A program made the position numbers and the translations under genes. Below the pieces are notes generated by a model, which saw only the letters and a list, made by a program, of their open reading frames with translations, was not told the origin of the DNA and did no database searches. From contig NC_081414.1 in assembly GCF_030272615.1 (NCBI RefSeq), positions 2,481,501 to 2,545,500 of the forward strand: a stretch of 64,000 nucleotides of DNA, in the 5' to 3' direction. Positions 1 through 11,887 of this stretch are shown here, in pieces; positions within the stretch are counted from its first letter, which is position 1, and every line of letters begins with the position of its first letter. The stretch comes from Cryptomeria japonica. Lineage: Eukaryota > Streptophyta > Pinopsida > Cupressales > Cupressaceae.

Positions 1-1
1 A

Positions 2-165
2 CAAAAATTAGATAACCAAGGACTAAAGTACATCTTTACCCAACCCCACTTAAATACTAGACAAAGAAGGTGGTTAGAGTTTCTAAGTGAATATGATTTG
101 AAATTGAATATATTAAGGGGAAGGAAAATAGGGTGGCAGATGCTTTAAGTAGAAGGAGACACTTG
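2..165 (+). pseudogene. End of retrotransposon RNase H domain
   Basis: Reading from base 2, the translation runs through a typical end of the Ty3/gypsy RNase H domain: a [19 protein letters not shown] block followed by [19 protein letters not shown]. The two blocks lie in different frames. One base is missing in a T run at about 98-99, where the family has Phe before EIEY. The chain then continues into the integrase zinc-binding region. The catalytic start of the domain is outside the window. Identification rests on recognising the conserved block; the product would be truncated by the frameshift. Confidence 0.8.
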
Positions 166-485
166 ATGACTATAGCAACATTCAAAACTTCTTGCAAGAG
201 ACAAGTAATGGATGAGCAGGGACATGACCCATGGTATGAGCAAGTCGAATTGACTTTAGAATACAATCCAACCAATCCTAAGGTTGAAGGGTATACATTA
301 GATGAAGATGGGTTGCTCAGATACAACAATAGAATCTATATTCCTAATTTAGGAGACTTAAGGGAAGTAGTCTTGTCAGAGGCTCGCAATGCCCCTTATT
401 CAAGGCACCCGAGAGTTAACAAACTTTATGCAAACCTAAAGAAGTTATACTTTTGGCAAGGGATGAAGAATAACATGGCAAGTAT
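133..485 (+). pseudogene. Integrase zinc-binding (H2C2) N-terminal domain, gypsy type
   Basis: This stretch follows ALSRR directly and contains the linker and the HHCC domain of a Ty3/gypsy integrase. YSRHPRVNKLYANLKKLYFW corresponds to the usual H-x-x-HPG..KMY.DLKK.YWW block, and the two cysteines (CLEC) follow in a shifted frame from 489. The frame breaks at about 482, where one base change in length separates the GMKNNMA block from VAKCLECQRVK. The domain binds zinc and helps integrase multimerise on LTR ends. The first histidine of the pair looks replaced, so the copy is probably inactive apart from the frameshift as well. Confidence 0.75.
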
Positions 486-1142
486 GTGGCTAAATGTTTG
501 GAGTGTCAAAGAGTAAAGGTAGAGCATAGACATCCAGCTGGATTGTTAAAATTACATGATGTAACTCAACACAAGTGGCAAGTTATTAGCATGGATTTTG
601 TGCAAGGGTTACCCACGTCACCTTCTAGACATGATACAATAATGGTGGTAATTGACAAACTCACTAAGGTGGTACACTTTATACCGGGGAGTCTAATGGA
701 TGACGCACCTACCTTGGCTAGGCGCTTTGTTAAGGAAATATTTAGGTTGCATGGAATGCCAAAGAAAATCATATCAGATAGAGATGTTAGATTCACTTCA
801 AGGTTTTGGACAACTCTTCAAACAGCTCTAGGAACTCAACTAAATTTGAGCACTGCATACCATCCTAAAACCGACGGCCAAATAGAAAGGACAAATCAGA
901 TTTTAGAAGACATACTTTGCATGTACTGCATGGACCAACAAAAGAAATGGGAAGATTACTTACCCCTGGTAGAGTTTGCTTACAATAATACATATCAAAC
1001 ATCTTTGGGAATGGCACCTTTCGAAGCATTGTATGGTAGACCATGTCGAACACCTTTGAGGTTGGATAGTCTTGAAGATAGAGTAATTGTTGGGCCAGAT
1101 ATGTTGAAGGAGATGGAAAGGAAAACTAAGGAAATTAGATAG
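486..1142 (+). pseudogene. Ty3/gypsy integrase catalytic core
   Basis: A 218-codon open stretch holds the rve-type integrase core, which joins element cDNA to chromosomal DNA. The catalytic triad is visible: Asp near residue 37 in SMDFVQGLP, Asp in ISDRDVRFTSRFW, and Glu in TAYHPKTDGQIERTNQ. The FAYNNTYQTSLGMAPFEALYGRPC block that follows is typical of gypsy integrases. A TAG stop at about 1140 interrupts the frame, but the same frame continues directly into the C-terminal domain. All catalytic residues are kept, so the decay seems to be by stops and indels rather than loss of the active site. Confidence 0.9.
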
Positions 1143-1632
1143 AGATTGAAGGAAGCCTCAGATAGGCAGAAAAGTTATGCAGACAAAAATAGGACTCCAA
1201 GGGAATTTGAGGTGGGAGAGAAAGTCTTCCTAAGGGTTAGGCCACACAAGAGTTCCATAAGGATTGGAAAAAAGACTAAGCTTGCACCTCGTTATGTTGG
1301 ACCCTTTAAAATATTGGAAAGGATTATTCCAGTTGCATACCAGTTGGCCTTACCTCCCCAGTTGAGACGAATCCATGATGTCCTCCATGTATCTCTTCTT
1401 AAAAAGCAGGTACCTGATGAGAAACATATTTTGAATTGGGATGCTTTACAGGTCCAGGAAATGGGAGGAATAATGATAGAGACATTCAAAATCTTGGAGA
1501 GGTGCTAGTGCCAATTGTGCAACAGAGAGGTTGATCAATGCAAAGTACAATGGAACCAGTATGATGAAAAGAATGCCACATGGGAAGATACTAAGGAAAT
1601 GCAATAGTTGTTTCCTTTTTTGTTTTAATCAT
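1143..1632 (+). pseudogene. Integrase C-terminal domain with chromodomain remnant
   Basis: In frame with the core, this part begins with RLKEASDRQKSYADKNR and continues with GEKVFLRV and KLAPRYVGPFKILERI, the GPY/F-type integrase C-terminus. HDVLHVSLLKK follows. After a TAG at 1506-1508 the same frame reads VDQCKVQWNQYDEKNATWED, which resembles the VKWxxxxxxxATWE core of a chromodomain. After another TAG at about 1603 it ends near 1630. Chromodomains steer chromoviral integration to heterochromatin. Calling the last part a chromodomain is moderately sure because only its second half is recognisable. Confidence 0.7.
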
Positions 1633-1685
1633 GAACTATAGACTCTTTTGGATGCGTTCAATAAGTGCATCGAGATGATGCACAA

Positions 1686-1701
1686 ATTAAGGGGGGGAGG
1701 A
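1686..1701 (+). other. Polypurine tract before the LTR
   Basis: An A/G-only run, AATTAAGGGGGGGAGGA, lies directly before TGTCACAACC. This is the usual primer site for plus-strand DNA synthesis next to a 3' LTR, and it fixes the LTR start. Confidence 0.75.
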
Positions 1702-2865
1702 TGTCACAACCCTCCTTTATCACTTTTTGATTTAAGTATAATTCTATTATATTTTTGGTTAAGCTATTTAAAATGATTGAATAAATGTTATAAAATAATA
1801 ATAAACACACACACACACTTGGAGAGTATAATTCAAAGGCATTATTTTTATTTTTATTTATTTTCCCACTCCCAATTATGGCACATGTTGTAGGAGGAAT
1901 TAGAAGCTTCTAGAGGAATCTCCACCACCTTGCATATAACTCCCCCACTAAGTTTTTAATCAATTTGCATGAGTCCAATATTGGAAAAGAATCTCTTTTT
2001 TTTAATTAAATTCTCTAGATAGTGGAATTGAGTGATTTTTCTTATAAAATTGTATGCAAGTTTCAAAGAAGGGAGTTGATTTTGTTTTGAAGAAAATTTC
2101 CCAAGTTTTTAGTAGTAGGATCTTCTTTGGTAGTCTCATTTTCATTGCAGGATTTTTAAGTTGTTGTTTGAAGGATTTCTCTCAAGTTGCAAGGAAGGAT
2201 CAAAAAGGATAGCTAGAGGATTCAACATAAAGCTTTGATAAGCCAGGTTCTCTCTTTGTCACCTCCCATTTACATATGATAAATTTATATTATCAAAAAA
2301 TAGCTTCTAGATCTTCTTTCAAAAAATTTATTAGAGTGTAAATCTTTTTCTTCTTATTTAGGGATAAATATTGATAAAAGTATTTTCATATATTGCATGC
2401 AAAAGATAACTTTAATATTTATTTAATTCTCTTTAGAAAATAGATATCAGATCTTGCTTGCATGTGAAAGATAGCTTTATTTTTATTTTTATTTTTAGAG
2501 AAGAAATATTAGATCTTGCTTGCATGTGAAAGATAGCCTTATTTTTATTTAAATTTCTTTAGAAAACTATATACATGATCTTGCTTTTTGCTTTTCCAAA
2601 GATTTTAGATCTATCCAAAAATCATGTTTCCCTTATTTAAAAAAAAATTCTTTTTCTTCTGAGATTAAAAACTCTTGTGTGATTTGAATCTTAATCTTTA
2701 TTTCTTCCCTCAAATTCATTTCTTTGGCTCTTCGAATGGAAATCTGAAAGAAAATCTCTCTATGAATATCAGTTGAAATTGAGGAATATATGTCCCTGTA
2801 AATAGTCCTCTATGTTATTCATCCCTGTAAATAAATCTTTATTCTCATTTGATTACATAATTATT

Positions 2866-3056
2866 ATATATATATATATATATATATGGTTATATATTCT
2901 CTGTGTGAATATTAGTTGAAATTGAAGAATATATCTCCCTGTGAATAATCCTCTGTGTTATTCATCCCTGTGAATGCTGGAATAAACTCTCTCTCTCTCT
3001 CTCTCTATAAATATTAATCTCCTGTTTACTATAAAATCAAACTAAAACAATTACCT

Positions 3057-3097
<41 letters not shown>

Positions 3098-3098
3098 A
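2866..3098. repeat. Microsatellite cluster in the LTR
   Basis: (TA)n at 2866-2887, (CT)n at about 2987-3006, (AC)n at 3058-3077 and (AT)n at 3078-3098 lie close together, just upstream of the GC-rich island. A partly duplicated block with ATATxTCCCTGTRAATAxTCCTCTGTGTTATTCATCCCTGTGAAT occurs at about 2785-2832 and 2920-2975. Confidence 0.85.
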
Positions 3099-3175
3099 AA
3101 TTTATCCCAACAAAAATAAATTTTAATGTTGCAAGTGATTTTAATATTAATCTTGTCCTTCGAAATTTATTCTGA

Positions 3176-3405
3176 ATGAGTTTCGGGCGACGTGCATGGG
3201 AAGGCGAAGTAACTGTCGGGACGACAATACCAGTAACTGCCAGGGGCAGTGGTACCCTCCACTACCCCTGTGGTCACTATCACGGTAGTGGCCGCAAGGG
3301 GAATGGAGGGGCCCGCGATGTCCCCTCAACCCTGCGTGCCTACGCATGCAGGACCGCAGGGGTGATGGGATCCATGGTCCCCACTCCCCCCCTACATACT
3401 ATTAA
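3176..3405. other. GC-rich island inside AT-rich LTR
   Basis: About 230 bases are markedly GC-rich, while both flanks are very AT-rich. The island contains partly self-complementary pieces such as CAGGGGCAGTGGTACC and CCACTACCCCTGTGG. Open frames on both strands (66-83 codons) show no recognisable protein and are probably a by-product of the composition. It could be a 5' leader or promoter-proximal segment of the LTR; this is a guess from position. Confidence 0.6.
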
Positions 3406-5061
3406 AACAACAAGTCCGCTTATATAATTTTTTTTGTATTTAGATTTTAATTTTTATATTTTAAAATTTATAAATTGGAATTTGTTAGTAATTACTCTAA
3501 ATTAAATTTTTAGTTTAATTGTTAATAATTTTTAAGTTAGTAAATTAAACTTAGGAAAATTTATAATTAGGATTATTATGTAATAAATTTGCAAATTTAA
3601 ATTAAGGTGTATAATTGGAATCTCTCAACCTATTTGAGATTTATTGGGTTACTTGATCGGTAATTTTAGGTTCTTTAAAAAATTTAAGTCTTATTATTAT
3701 GATTGATCCAAAATCGCCAAAAGTATAAACTAATTGTTCATTTTGAACCAGTAACTCTATAATTAATTATTCTCAGGATAAAAGTAAACATTGCTTAATT
3801 TTGTATGTAAATGACACTATTTTTGCATCATATGCATTACTTATATATTAAAATTGCATTCATTGATGAGCAAGTTACATTTCCATTATCTTCATGCAAG
3901 TTACATGTTTTAATACGTGAGTTTATAATTATCATTATCATACCATTATATATTAATTAGTTTAGTTGTAGAAGAATGGTATTTCTTTTTATCAAATGGT
4001 ACTTGGATGCCATCGAAGTAGTTATTCAAATAATTAAGCTTTACAATATCTAATTGTACACGTTCAATTCATAATTTTTTTCAAGTATGATGCTTTTCAT
4101 AGCTCCTTAGTTAAGAAAACTAAATAAAGGAAGTTGGAAAACCCAAACCTAGTAGCATTTGGTATATACAGTGCCTCTGGGTCACACTTACGGGTAATGT
4201 CATCGTGTTGAACTAGTGTACTTAATGCCTAATAAAGCTACATCAACGACGTCTGTGGTGTTGTCCCTATAAATTGTCGGGGAGTAATAAGGGACACTTG
4301 GAAGTTAAAATCCAAGGGGCGGGTAATCCCCCTTGGATCGATAATTTAATAAGATAATTCTAAAATGATCTTTCATCTGTTGAGTTAAACCATAGTAAAC
4401 TCCTATAGGGATGATGAGTGAAATGCTTTTATGACATTGATTTAATCTCAAAGAATTGCTGACAATTGACAGTTGGTCAAGGGTGACGCTTATGATAGGT
4501 ATTAAGATCTAGTTGTTTTAGGCCACAAGCAATAGGCCATCTTGAGCCTTTGCTTAAGTGCTACCATCATGGGTAGCAACCGCAGAGAAACTGTTTGGGA
4601 CATTGATCCTAGAAAGGGTTGCGTACCCCCTAATCTATTTACATCAAACCATAGAGTAGAAAATAGAACTACATACTTTACGCCTTGATCCCATGTCGAA
4701 ACGGGTATGTAGGCAGTCTTGGGATGGAGTTGTCCCTAGTACTCAGGTGTTCGTGGGTGGGGTCTAGGCTTGGTAAAGAAGGATTGAGTAGAATCCTAAT
4801 TTAAAAGATAAGTATAATAAAATGGAAAAAGTAATTCAATGCATACTCGGAAGGAATCCCATATGGATTCGCTTGACTTCCCGAGGCTTTAAGCAAAATT
4901 TCGAGGCAGAATTCAAGCTTGTATTATGTTATTTAATTACTCCTAAGGACGGTGACCTCAGTGCACTTCTATTAGAAGAGTGTAGTACTTAGTGAGTGGC
5001 TCAGGACCCAAATGGTCCCGATGAGTCTAAGTCTCTAGCTAGAGCACCTCCTATCCCAATT

Positions 5062-5190
5062 GGATAGATGCCTACCTCGTATGGGTAGATGCCTATCTTG
5101 TATTGGATAGATGAAATCTTATGTCCCGTATGGACAGATGCTCATCCCAGATGGATGAATGCCTAATCCAAATGGATGGATGCCCAGAGT
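5062..5190 (+). repeat. Short degenerate GGATAGATGCC repeats
   Basis: Five to six copies of a 21-26 base unit around GTATGGGTAGATGCCTATC / GGATGGATGCCCAG follow each other imperfectly near the LTR end. Confidence 0.65.
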
Positions 5191-5279
5191 ATGAGATTGA
5201 ATCAAACACAAGTGATTAAATTAAACAAAAAAAAAAAGAATGGTCAAATTTGTTGGGTTAAATATGGTGGGTTATTACA

Positions 5280-6827
5280 CCTATCATGCATCCATTATCT
5301 TCCCAAAAGTAAAAAATAAAAGAAAAAAAAACAAAGAAAAATAATTCGTCTGATGGTGAAAACCACTTCTTGTGGTGCCTTAGGCAAGTACCATGATGAA
5401 AACTTGAAAAAAAAGCATCATATGTAATTCATTACCCTCTTGTAGTCTACACTTGGGGGTAACTTTCATCCATGCTTCCTATATAGCTTATCCTCAATTA
5501 TCCCTTATCTTCCATTATCCCCCATTCACCCTATCTACCCCCATATCACCTTTTCTACCTTTGATCTTGACAAGGTTAAGGATCCCCACAACCATCATGC
5601 ATCATATCAACTTCACCTTATCCACACCCTTCATATCAATTATCTTTTCATTTCTTGCTTCTAGCATCCCTTATTACCTTTGATCTTTCTTATCCTATCT
5701 CCATCCTATCGTATCCATCCTTTGATCTTGATCAAAACCAAGGACATAGAAGAAAAACATGTTTTCATAAACCTCTTGACTTGTCCATTCCTTATGGAGC
5801 ACATGCCATTTAATGCACCATGCCATCACCTTATATTTCCATATCTATTCCCTTAGCTTGGGTTCCCATCATAAGGCAGTCCTTGAAAATAAATTTAACC
5901 TTGATTCCATATTAATTTGCCACCATCCTTCACTTATCCATTTTCATCCCATCATTTCATTCATCCACTCTTGATGCCTTATTCCTTGCTAGACACTTGG
6001 GGAAAATAAATACATCTTGTTTGAGAATAAATTTTGATATATCTTATATCTCAATAACCTATAAAGGCAACTTTAAAAAAAAATTAAAATCCAAAAATAA
6101 TAACAAAAACTTTTAAAATACAAAAAAATATAAAATAAATAAATTCAAAAACAAAAAATTATAAATAATTGTCTCTTTCTTAAGCATTGACACTTTGAAC
6201 AAACACAATCAAAACATTACAATAAAATTGAGCTTAAAAAATCTTGGATTAATAAACAAACTATTGAACTAGTCTACTTCCTTACTAATCAACTACCTAT
6301 CACTTTTAACATCTTTATCAAACAATGTGCCTCTATGGATACATTATTCTTAGAATAGGCACCCTATCAAATATCATGTCCTATGAACACATCTTTCATA
6401 TAATGGACATCCTATTGTGCCTCTATAGATACATCATTCCTAAAACACACACCCTATCAGATATCATGTCCTACAGATACATCTTTCCTAAAATGGACAT
6501 CCTATCAAACATCATTTTAATAAAAACACTTTTAATTTGGGAAAGAAGATCTAAATGGTTGTTGAATTATTTGGTCTAGTGAGTCTTATCTTGTATTTGA
6601 TTTATCATGTACCATGATCCTATGCTACTCAAGGATATCCACAAGTAATTAGAGAAGAAAAGGTGGACCATTATTTTTATCATTTGATTGTTGTTTGTGG
6701 TTTGTATTATTAATCCTTGCAAATGGTATATGAGTTATCTAGTTTTTACCATATCTAGATATGCTTGCATTCACTTGCCATAATAAGTTCAATGATGATG
6801 TAGCACTATATCAAGTACAAGATTCCA
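5280..6827 (+). mobile_element. Non-coding 3' fragment of a second gypsy element (left half)
   Basis: No coding region is supported here. The segment starting near 5350 (GATGGTGAAAACC...CACTTCTTGTGGTGCCTTAGGCAAG) resembles the stretch found just downstream of pol in Tat-lineage gypsy elements. The sequence is pyrimidine-rich, with many CCATCCTT and CTTATCC runs, and the same style resumes at 31015 on the far side of the CACTA element, just before an LTR at 31738. I therefore read 5280-6827 and 31015-31737 as one 3' untranslated region split by the CACTA insertion. The small open frames at 5453-5683 and 6325-6579 look like composition artefacts. Confidence 0.5.
6327..6510 (+). repeat. Tandem repeat, 90-base unit (two 45-base halves)
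   Basis: A unit beginning GTGCCTCTATGGATACAT starts at 6327 and again at 6417, and each 90-base unit consists of two related halves (CTATxGATACATxxTTCxTAxAA...CCTATC). The 84-codon open frame across it is a result of the repeat. Confidence 0.8.
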
Positions 6828-6855
6828 CACTAGTACATTCGGAGCTAATTTCCGA
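6828..6855 (+). repeat. Left terminal inverted repeat of the CACTA element
   Basis: About 28 bases, starting CACTAGTACATTCGGA and including ATTTCCGA, match the complement of the right end imperfectly. TNP2 would act here. Confidence 0.85.
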
Positions 6856-7332
6856 TGGCCGATTGTCGGAATTGCAACAAATTTTCGTCAGAGTGCCGAC
6901 AAAAGTAGCCATCGAAAACTTGTCGTCGGATTTGTTGATGATGCCCCTAAATGTCAGAAATATGACAATCCCATGGACTCTATCGATGGTGGGCATGATC
7001 GCTCTTCCGGTCAAAAAAGTCATCGGACATGCAGCATCCCCGTCGGATGCTTCAGTAGATTGCATCACAAAATCGACAACAATTTGGAACTTCGCACCGA
7101 CGGTGATGTTGTTTGTCTGATGCTTGTGTCATTGGCCCATTCGGAGGCATCGATGACCATCCGACTATGAAGTGTCGTCGCACATACAACATCCTCATCG
7201 GATGTTTGTCTAGTTTGAGTCGAAAGTGTGACGACTCCAAAACCTTTTCACCGACAAGAATGTTGTATGTCCGCCGATTTCATCATCGGTGGAAAGCTTG
7301 GTATTCGTCGTAACTCCGACGATGATAATATT
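6838..7332. repeat. Left subterminal repeat region (TCGTCGGA / TCCGACGA motifs)
   Basis: Many short motifs built on GTCGTCGGA, CCGTCGGATG, CATCGG and TCCGACGA occur in both orientations, ending with CTCCGACGATGATAATATT near 7330. In En/Spm, arrays like this are binding sites for the TNP1/TnpA protein. The open frames on both strands here (60-119 codons) are made by the CG-rich repeats and are not supported as genes. Confidence 0.75.
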
Positions 7333-8967
7333 TTTATCAAAAAAAAAATATTATTATCTAGTCATTGATATGTACAGTGAATGATATTCTATCCCCACCA
7401 CCTACTAGTAGGGGGCATAGGTTTGAGGCTAATATGAGGCGCATTGGTTTCAAGCTAATATGATTAGGCGCACCATGGTTGAGATGGTCCAACTCCCTAG
7501 TCTCAGTCTAGGACTAAGCTCATGCCATATCTAAATGAAAGACATCTCGAATACATCGTCGGTGGAAAGCTGCAAAATGCCATTTTCATACATAAGCAAG
7601 ACATACACAATTGGGAACAATCACCAAGAGAATGGTAAAAAGTGTGTTTGAGATCATTGTCCTAATTGTGTTGTGGTCACCAAGAGATCACCGTAAATTT
7701 GTCGACCTTTCCTTCATTTAAACCAAGTAAACCTTTGTAACAAAATTGTCCAAGTGTGTTTAAATAAAGGAAAGGTTGACAAATTTCTCCATGTAGTTTT
7801 ACCTGACTCTAGAATTAGTCAGTTGTTTAAAACAACTCATAACCATTGTAACAAAATTCACACTAATGATATATTTCCTAACAGTTTTTATCCATGAATG
7901 ATATTTAGGTTTACAATCTTGAATTTAGTACATGCAATATCATTAGAACTCAAACATCAATAAACTTGTTTCAAATCAGAAACACTGTGATTTGAATTGC
8001 AAACAAACTATTTAATGTAATGCCTATTGTTTGTATTTTGGAAAAAAGGGTTGGCTGCAAAATTTTGCAGAGCATACTATTTGAGTAATTTACATGTCAA
8101 GTGTATGTTATAATGTCTGAAAACTAAATCACGAAAAGTAAAAAAAAAAAATTGGTTAGCAAATGAAGGGTGCACTTTACATTCTTGTTGTTATCCAATT
8201 CTCTTACTTTAGCTCTGTTTCTTTCTTCATATTTGGGGTCTAGAGCTCCTCCCTAAGTAAAGATTGTTGGTTTTGTCTCCCCTCCTTTGGCTGGAGAGTT
8301 TCTTGCTATCTCTGGTAGTTTGCCCTCAGAGTTCAGCTTCTCTATTGGTCGGAGTACTATTTTCCCTACCTTCTTCTACAAGTGCTCCTCCTCTTGTTTC
8401 CAAGATTTTTCCTTTGCCTTCTACTCAATGGCCCTTGGTTGTGCCTTCATGCCCTCTTAATGTCTTCACTGGGTTCCTGTTTCCTTCAAATGGTGGCTTC
8501 TCTATGTTATGCAATATCCATCTTGGATCTTGCAACATCAAATTCTGGCATGGTTGATGTTGATGCGAGTGATTGGACAATTGTTTTTTATCACATTTTT
8601 TCTTTGAGTAAGAAGATCCTTCTCAAGCAGTTTGGTGCTGTCAAAAGATAAATAAGTTGTCAAGAAAGGTGAGGGCTAAAAAGAATCTTTAGATTAATGT
8701 TTCTGACTATGTTGGTTATTGTTGATGTGGTTTTTCATTGATTTTCTTCAGTTATTCTTCACCAATAGCCTATTTATAACAACTTTATCTATTTGGAAGT
8801 GGGTCCTCTCTAGAACCTACAACCAATCTATCAAAAGAAAATACATATTGGAAAATGTCATCACAAAAATATGTCATTTTTATATGTAAAACTAGAATGT
8901 TCAGGTTTTCTTGAAAACAATCAAATTGAAATTCTCATCTTAGTCTTACAAGTATTAGGGTTCTTAC
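7333..8967. other. CACTA interior without recognised genes
   Basis: Nothing recognisable between the left subterminal repeats and the captured exons. A 97-codon plus-strand frame at 8264-8557 is pyrimidine-rich and leucine/serine-rich with no family I know. It could be a further captured fragment or chance. Confidence 0.5.
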
Positions 8968-9256
8968 CTAGCAAGATGCTCCTCACAAGGATGATTGTAT
9001 GTTGTCCAGACTGGCTCGCCCTGGAAAATCCTCAAGATCTGTGATAAAAGTCAAAGAAACAATAATAATATCCTCTAGTTCATATAGGAAATGATTTATA
9101 GTGAGTGCCCTTGAGATAAAAGAGCATTTACATTAATGTAGTTGTTTGTGTCGAGGGTAAATCGATGATAGATTCCTCCTGGGAGGATAATCATATCCCC
9201 CTTCTTAACCCATATTCGTATCCATCGATCCTCTTTATCCCTTACATCAAAGGAGC
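8968..9256 (-). pseudogene. Captured exons of acireductone dioxygenase (ARD)
   Basis: Two minus-strand exons with an intron are clear. Exon 9256-9132 follows a TATAG acceptor and encodes [37 protein letters not shown] and YIN, then a GTAAAT donor. Exon 9038-8968 follows a CACAG acceptor and encodes ILRIFQGEPVWTTYNHPCEE then HLAR, with a GTAAG donor. The phases fit (125 and 71 bases) and no stop interrupts. ARD is the cytosolic methionine-salvage enzyme that oxidises acireductone; the His in GIYHRF is the last metal ligand. The exon with the HxHxxxE ligands and the last exon were not found, so this is a fragment picked up by the transposon, in the same direction as its own genes. Confidence 0.85.
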
Positions 9257-11117
9257 CTATAACAAAAGAAACATAAAACTCAAGCGTCAGTATATGTCAT
9301 TGACAACTCTTGTTTTATGAATTCTTTCAAATTTGTCTTCGCTAGAGTCAACTTTCTAATAGGCTATTCCTATATACTAAGAATTAAATTGCTAAAATTC
9401 CATGACTTCGACCATAAAGACACATAGACTGGGTTCAAGTAATGTATACGAGAATTAAAGGACAATGGAAACTTTTCCATTGTCTATAATAGATAGCAAG
9501 AAGGAAAGACTGTTATCTATGTGACATCTATTTGACAATTTTGGATTCATAACTTTACGTATAAACATATACAACCATGGTATATTGTAAAATGACAAAA
9601 AAAATCCATTTCATGTAATCAATAATTTTGTACAAAGGGGAGGATGCTAATCATGTCACCCTAAATATTCACAAATAGGTATTGAAGGAATGCTGACCAT
9701 AAATATGATAAAATAATGCTTGATTTAGAGGATATAGCTAATTCACCCCTCAATTTAAAAGAAATATCAGGTAAAATTTAGTACTTCTTTTAAGTTGATC
9801 ACATTATGATATAGCACATTAATCAATACTACAACACTGCCACTAGAAAAAGGCAGCAATCTGTCAAAAAAGAATTAGTGATAAATGATAGGGATATAAA
9901 TTGTGCTGAAATGGTTTTGTAATGTTTAGCTCTTTTAATATAAATCCAACTTTTATTTAGCAAAAAAATATATTGATGAGTAAAATGATTAAAAAAATAA
10001 TTTTTTCTGTATATTGAACATAGAAGTTTCAATGATGGTGTTTTGAGATGGATAATTGGAATCCCACTATTTTCCCTAGATTGTTTTAACCAAAATTTTG
10101 GACATGATTCCATTTAGTTTGCACTACATGGTTCACAGGTTATTAGGATTAATGGTTATGTTTCCATGGTGTTTGGATCCAAGCAAAACAAGTTCAATGA
10201 ATCAATAAATGTAGTTTACTCGATACAAAATGTTTGTATATAGATATGGTATACGACATACATGGTGCATGGCAGATCACAAGTTCTTTGATGATTGATT
10301 GCCAAGAAATGGCAGATCTACTAACAAGTTTCTTCTTGTTCTTAATGGTCCACAAGTTTACTGTTTGCAGATTACGTTTCATAGTCACAGGTTGATGGAT
10401 CACATAGATCATTATTTATAGATTATTTCAAGTTGTTCATGGTTTATTGTCACCTAGTTTCTTACCTAATTTTGCATTGTTTTCTACTTTATTTCCTAGC
10501 ATTCATTTGCACTTGAGTCATTCCTATGTTGCTTCAGATATGTTGTTCATGATTTATCCTCAGCTTCCATGGTTACTACCGATTTTGCATTTGACTCAAC
10601 ATAATTCCTAGTTGTGTATTGTACTTCACATATCATACAAAAAGGGTTATTTTAGGAATTAGGATATGATATAGTATTTTACAGTCCTAATATCTAGGTC
10701 ATTAAACTTTCACATATTGATGTATCATAGTTAGTTATTTTATAATTCAATGTGTGCTTAATGTGATAGTGAGAGTGCAGAGCAAGAGGGTTGAGGAGAA
10801 GTAAGAAGAGACGTGATGCCAAGTTGCCAATTTGTAATGGTCTAATCCTATTTTGAAACCAATTTCTTTTGCACCTTTTCAACTATGCTTCTTGACAAAT
10901 AGTTTACTTGAATGCTCTACTGCTAATTTTCAGTTTGTCTTTCTTGATTTTGTGAATGCCAATGTTTGTTTGCTGATACTTTTGAGATGGCATTTTGGCA
11001 AACAACATGCATGCACTGAAAGGGTTTCAATTTGGAATTGATATTGATAGTGCATATATCACTTTATAATAATCAAGATTTGAATTTATTGAAATGATTT
11101 TAATCAACTAAAGAGAA
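9257..11117. other. CACTA interior, no recognised gene
   Basis: AT-rich sequence with several 60-95 codon frames on both strands (for example 9829-10113 minus and 10853-11041 plus). None has a motif I recognise. The missing upstream ARD exon was looked for here by eye and not seen. Confidence 0.5.
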
Positions 11118-11119
11118 AT

Positions 11120-11215
11120 ATTCATGACTTACAAGTAATAAAAAACCCTACAAGGATGAGGCATATTAATGACTTACAAGTAATAAAAAAACTTACAAGG
11201 ATGAGGCATATTCAT
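11120..11215 (+). repeat. Tandem duplication of about 45 bases
   Basis: The unit ATGACTTACAAGTAATAAAAAA...CAAGGATGAGGCATATT occurs twice in a row, at about 11123 and 11168. Confidence 0.75.
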
Positions 11216-11860
11216 AACTTTTGCAATCTTGCCTTGGATATCAACACTAGAAGCAACTCATATTGTTCATGCACAGACAAGACTATCATGCCCAAACTTT
11301 TGGGCACAAACAGAATAATTTTAAAAAAAAAAACTTATCCTAATAAAACTAAATTTGCTAAATAATGCATTGACTAGTCTTGTCTTAACTAAGTTTGGAG
11401 TTAATCTAACAACTAAATCAATTAGGCAAAAATAATCTAAATTAAAAGCAGAATATTAATTCTCCAAAAGAATTATTATTATCTCATCAAATTATAATTA
11501 ATAACCTAGTTTAGATAAAAATCCCTAAAATAATTTGCAAGATATTTTATTCCTCTCAAATAATCTTTTCAATCGTTATCAGAATTTGTTAAATTAATTC
11601 AAGCACTTAGATTCTAAAAGCACCTATATTTTAATTTAACAATAGATATATTGTATATTAACTTTTGACTATAGCACCAAATAAATTCTTTAAGAAAATA
11701 ACCCTATCACATTTAACCTTGAAGAGCCTATAGTTAGGAGAATAAAGTTAATGCCCTTATAGCCAAGATTAACTTACAAGTAAAAAAAAACCCATATAAC
11801 CCAACTGAAATAATATAAACTTACTCACCCCCTACCCATTTTCTACCATCTTGTTATCTT

Positions 11861-11887
11861 GCCCTAACCCTAACTTTGGGTTAGGGC
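11861..11887. repeat. Hairpin with telomere-like CCCTAAC motif
   Basis: GCCCTAACCC and GGGTTAGGGC form a perfect 10-base inverted repeat around a 7-base loop. The motif resembles telomere repeats but there is no array, so no telomeric function is implied. Confidence 0.7.

Larger units (their letters stand above)
1..5279 (+). mobile_element. 3' part of a Ty3/gypsy chromovirus-like retrotransposon
   Basis: The window opens inside a plus-strand Ty3/gypsy polyprotein and continues through RNase H, integrase and a chromodomain remnant, then a purine tract at 1686-1701 and an LTR beginning TGTCACAACC at 1702. The order RT-RNase H-integrase-chromodomain is the Ty3/gypsy chromovirus order; a Tekay/Del-like affiliation is inference. 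The 5' LTR, gag, protease and RT lie left of the window. The copy is dead: frames shift near 98 and 482 and stops fall at about 1140, 1506 and 1603. Confidence 0.85.
1702..5279 (+). repeat. Probable 3' LTR of the chromovirus (about 3.6 kb)
   Basis: The LTR starts with TGTCACAACC right after the purine tract. The most plausible end is GGTGGGTTATTACA at 5279, giving TGT...ACA ends. The start is well supported; the end is inferred without a second LTR or a target duplication. Inside are simple repeats (2866-3098), a GC-rich island (3176-3405) and short degenerate repeats (5062-5190). Between 3420 and 5060 no coding potential is visible. A 3.6 kb LTR is long but such lengths occur in plant chromoviruses. 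Confidence 0.55.

Noticed and set aside
6761..7313. Several overlapping frames near the left CACTA end
   Set aside because: They lie in the CG-rich subterminal repeats, on both strands, without any domain.
11861..11887. Interstitial telomere sequence
   Set aside because: Only two CCCTAAC-like units, not a tandem array of the plant telomere repeat; it is a small hairpin.
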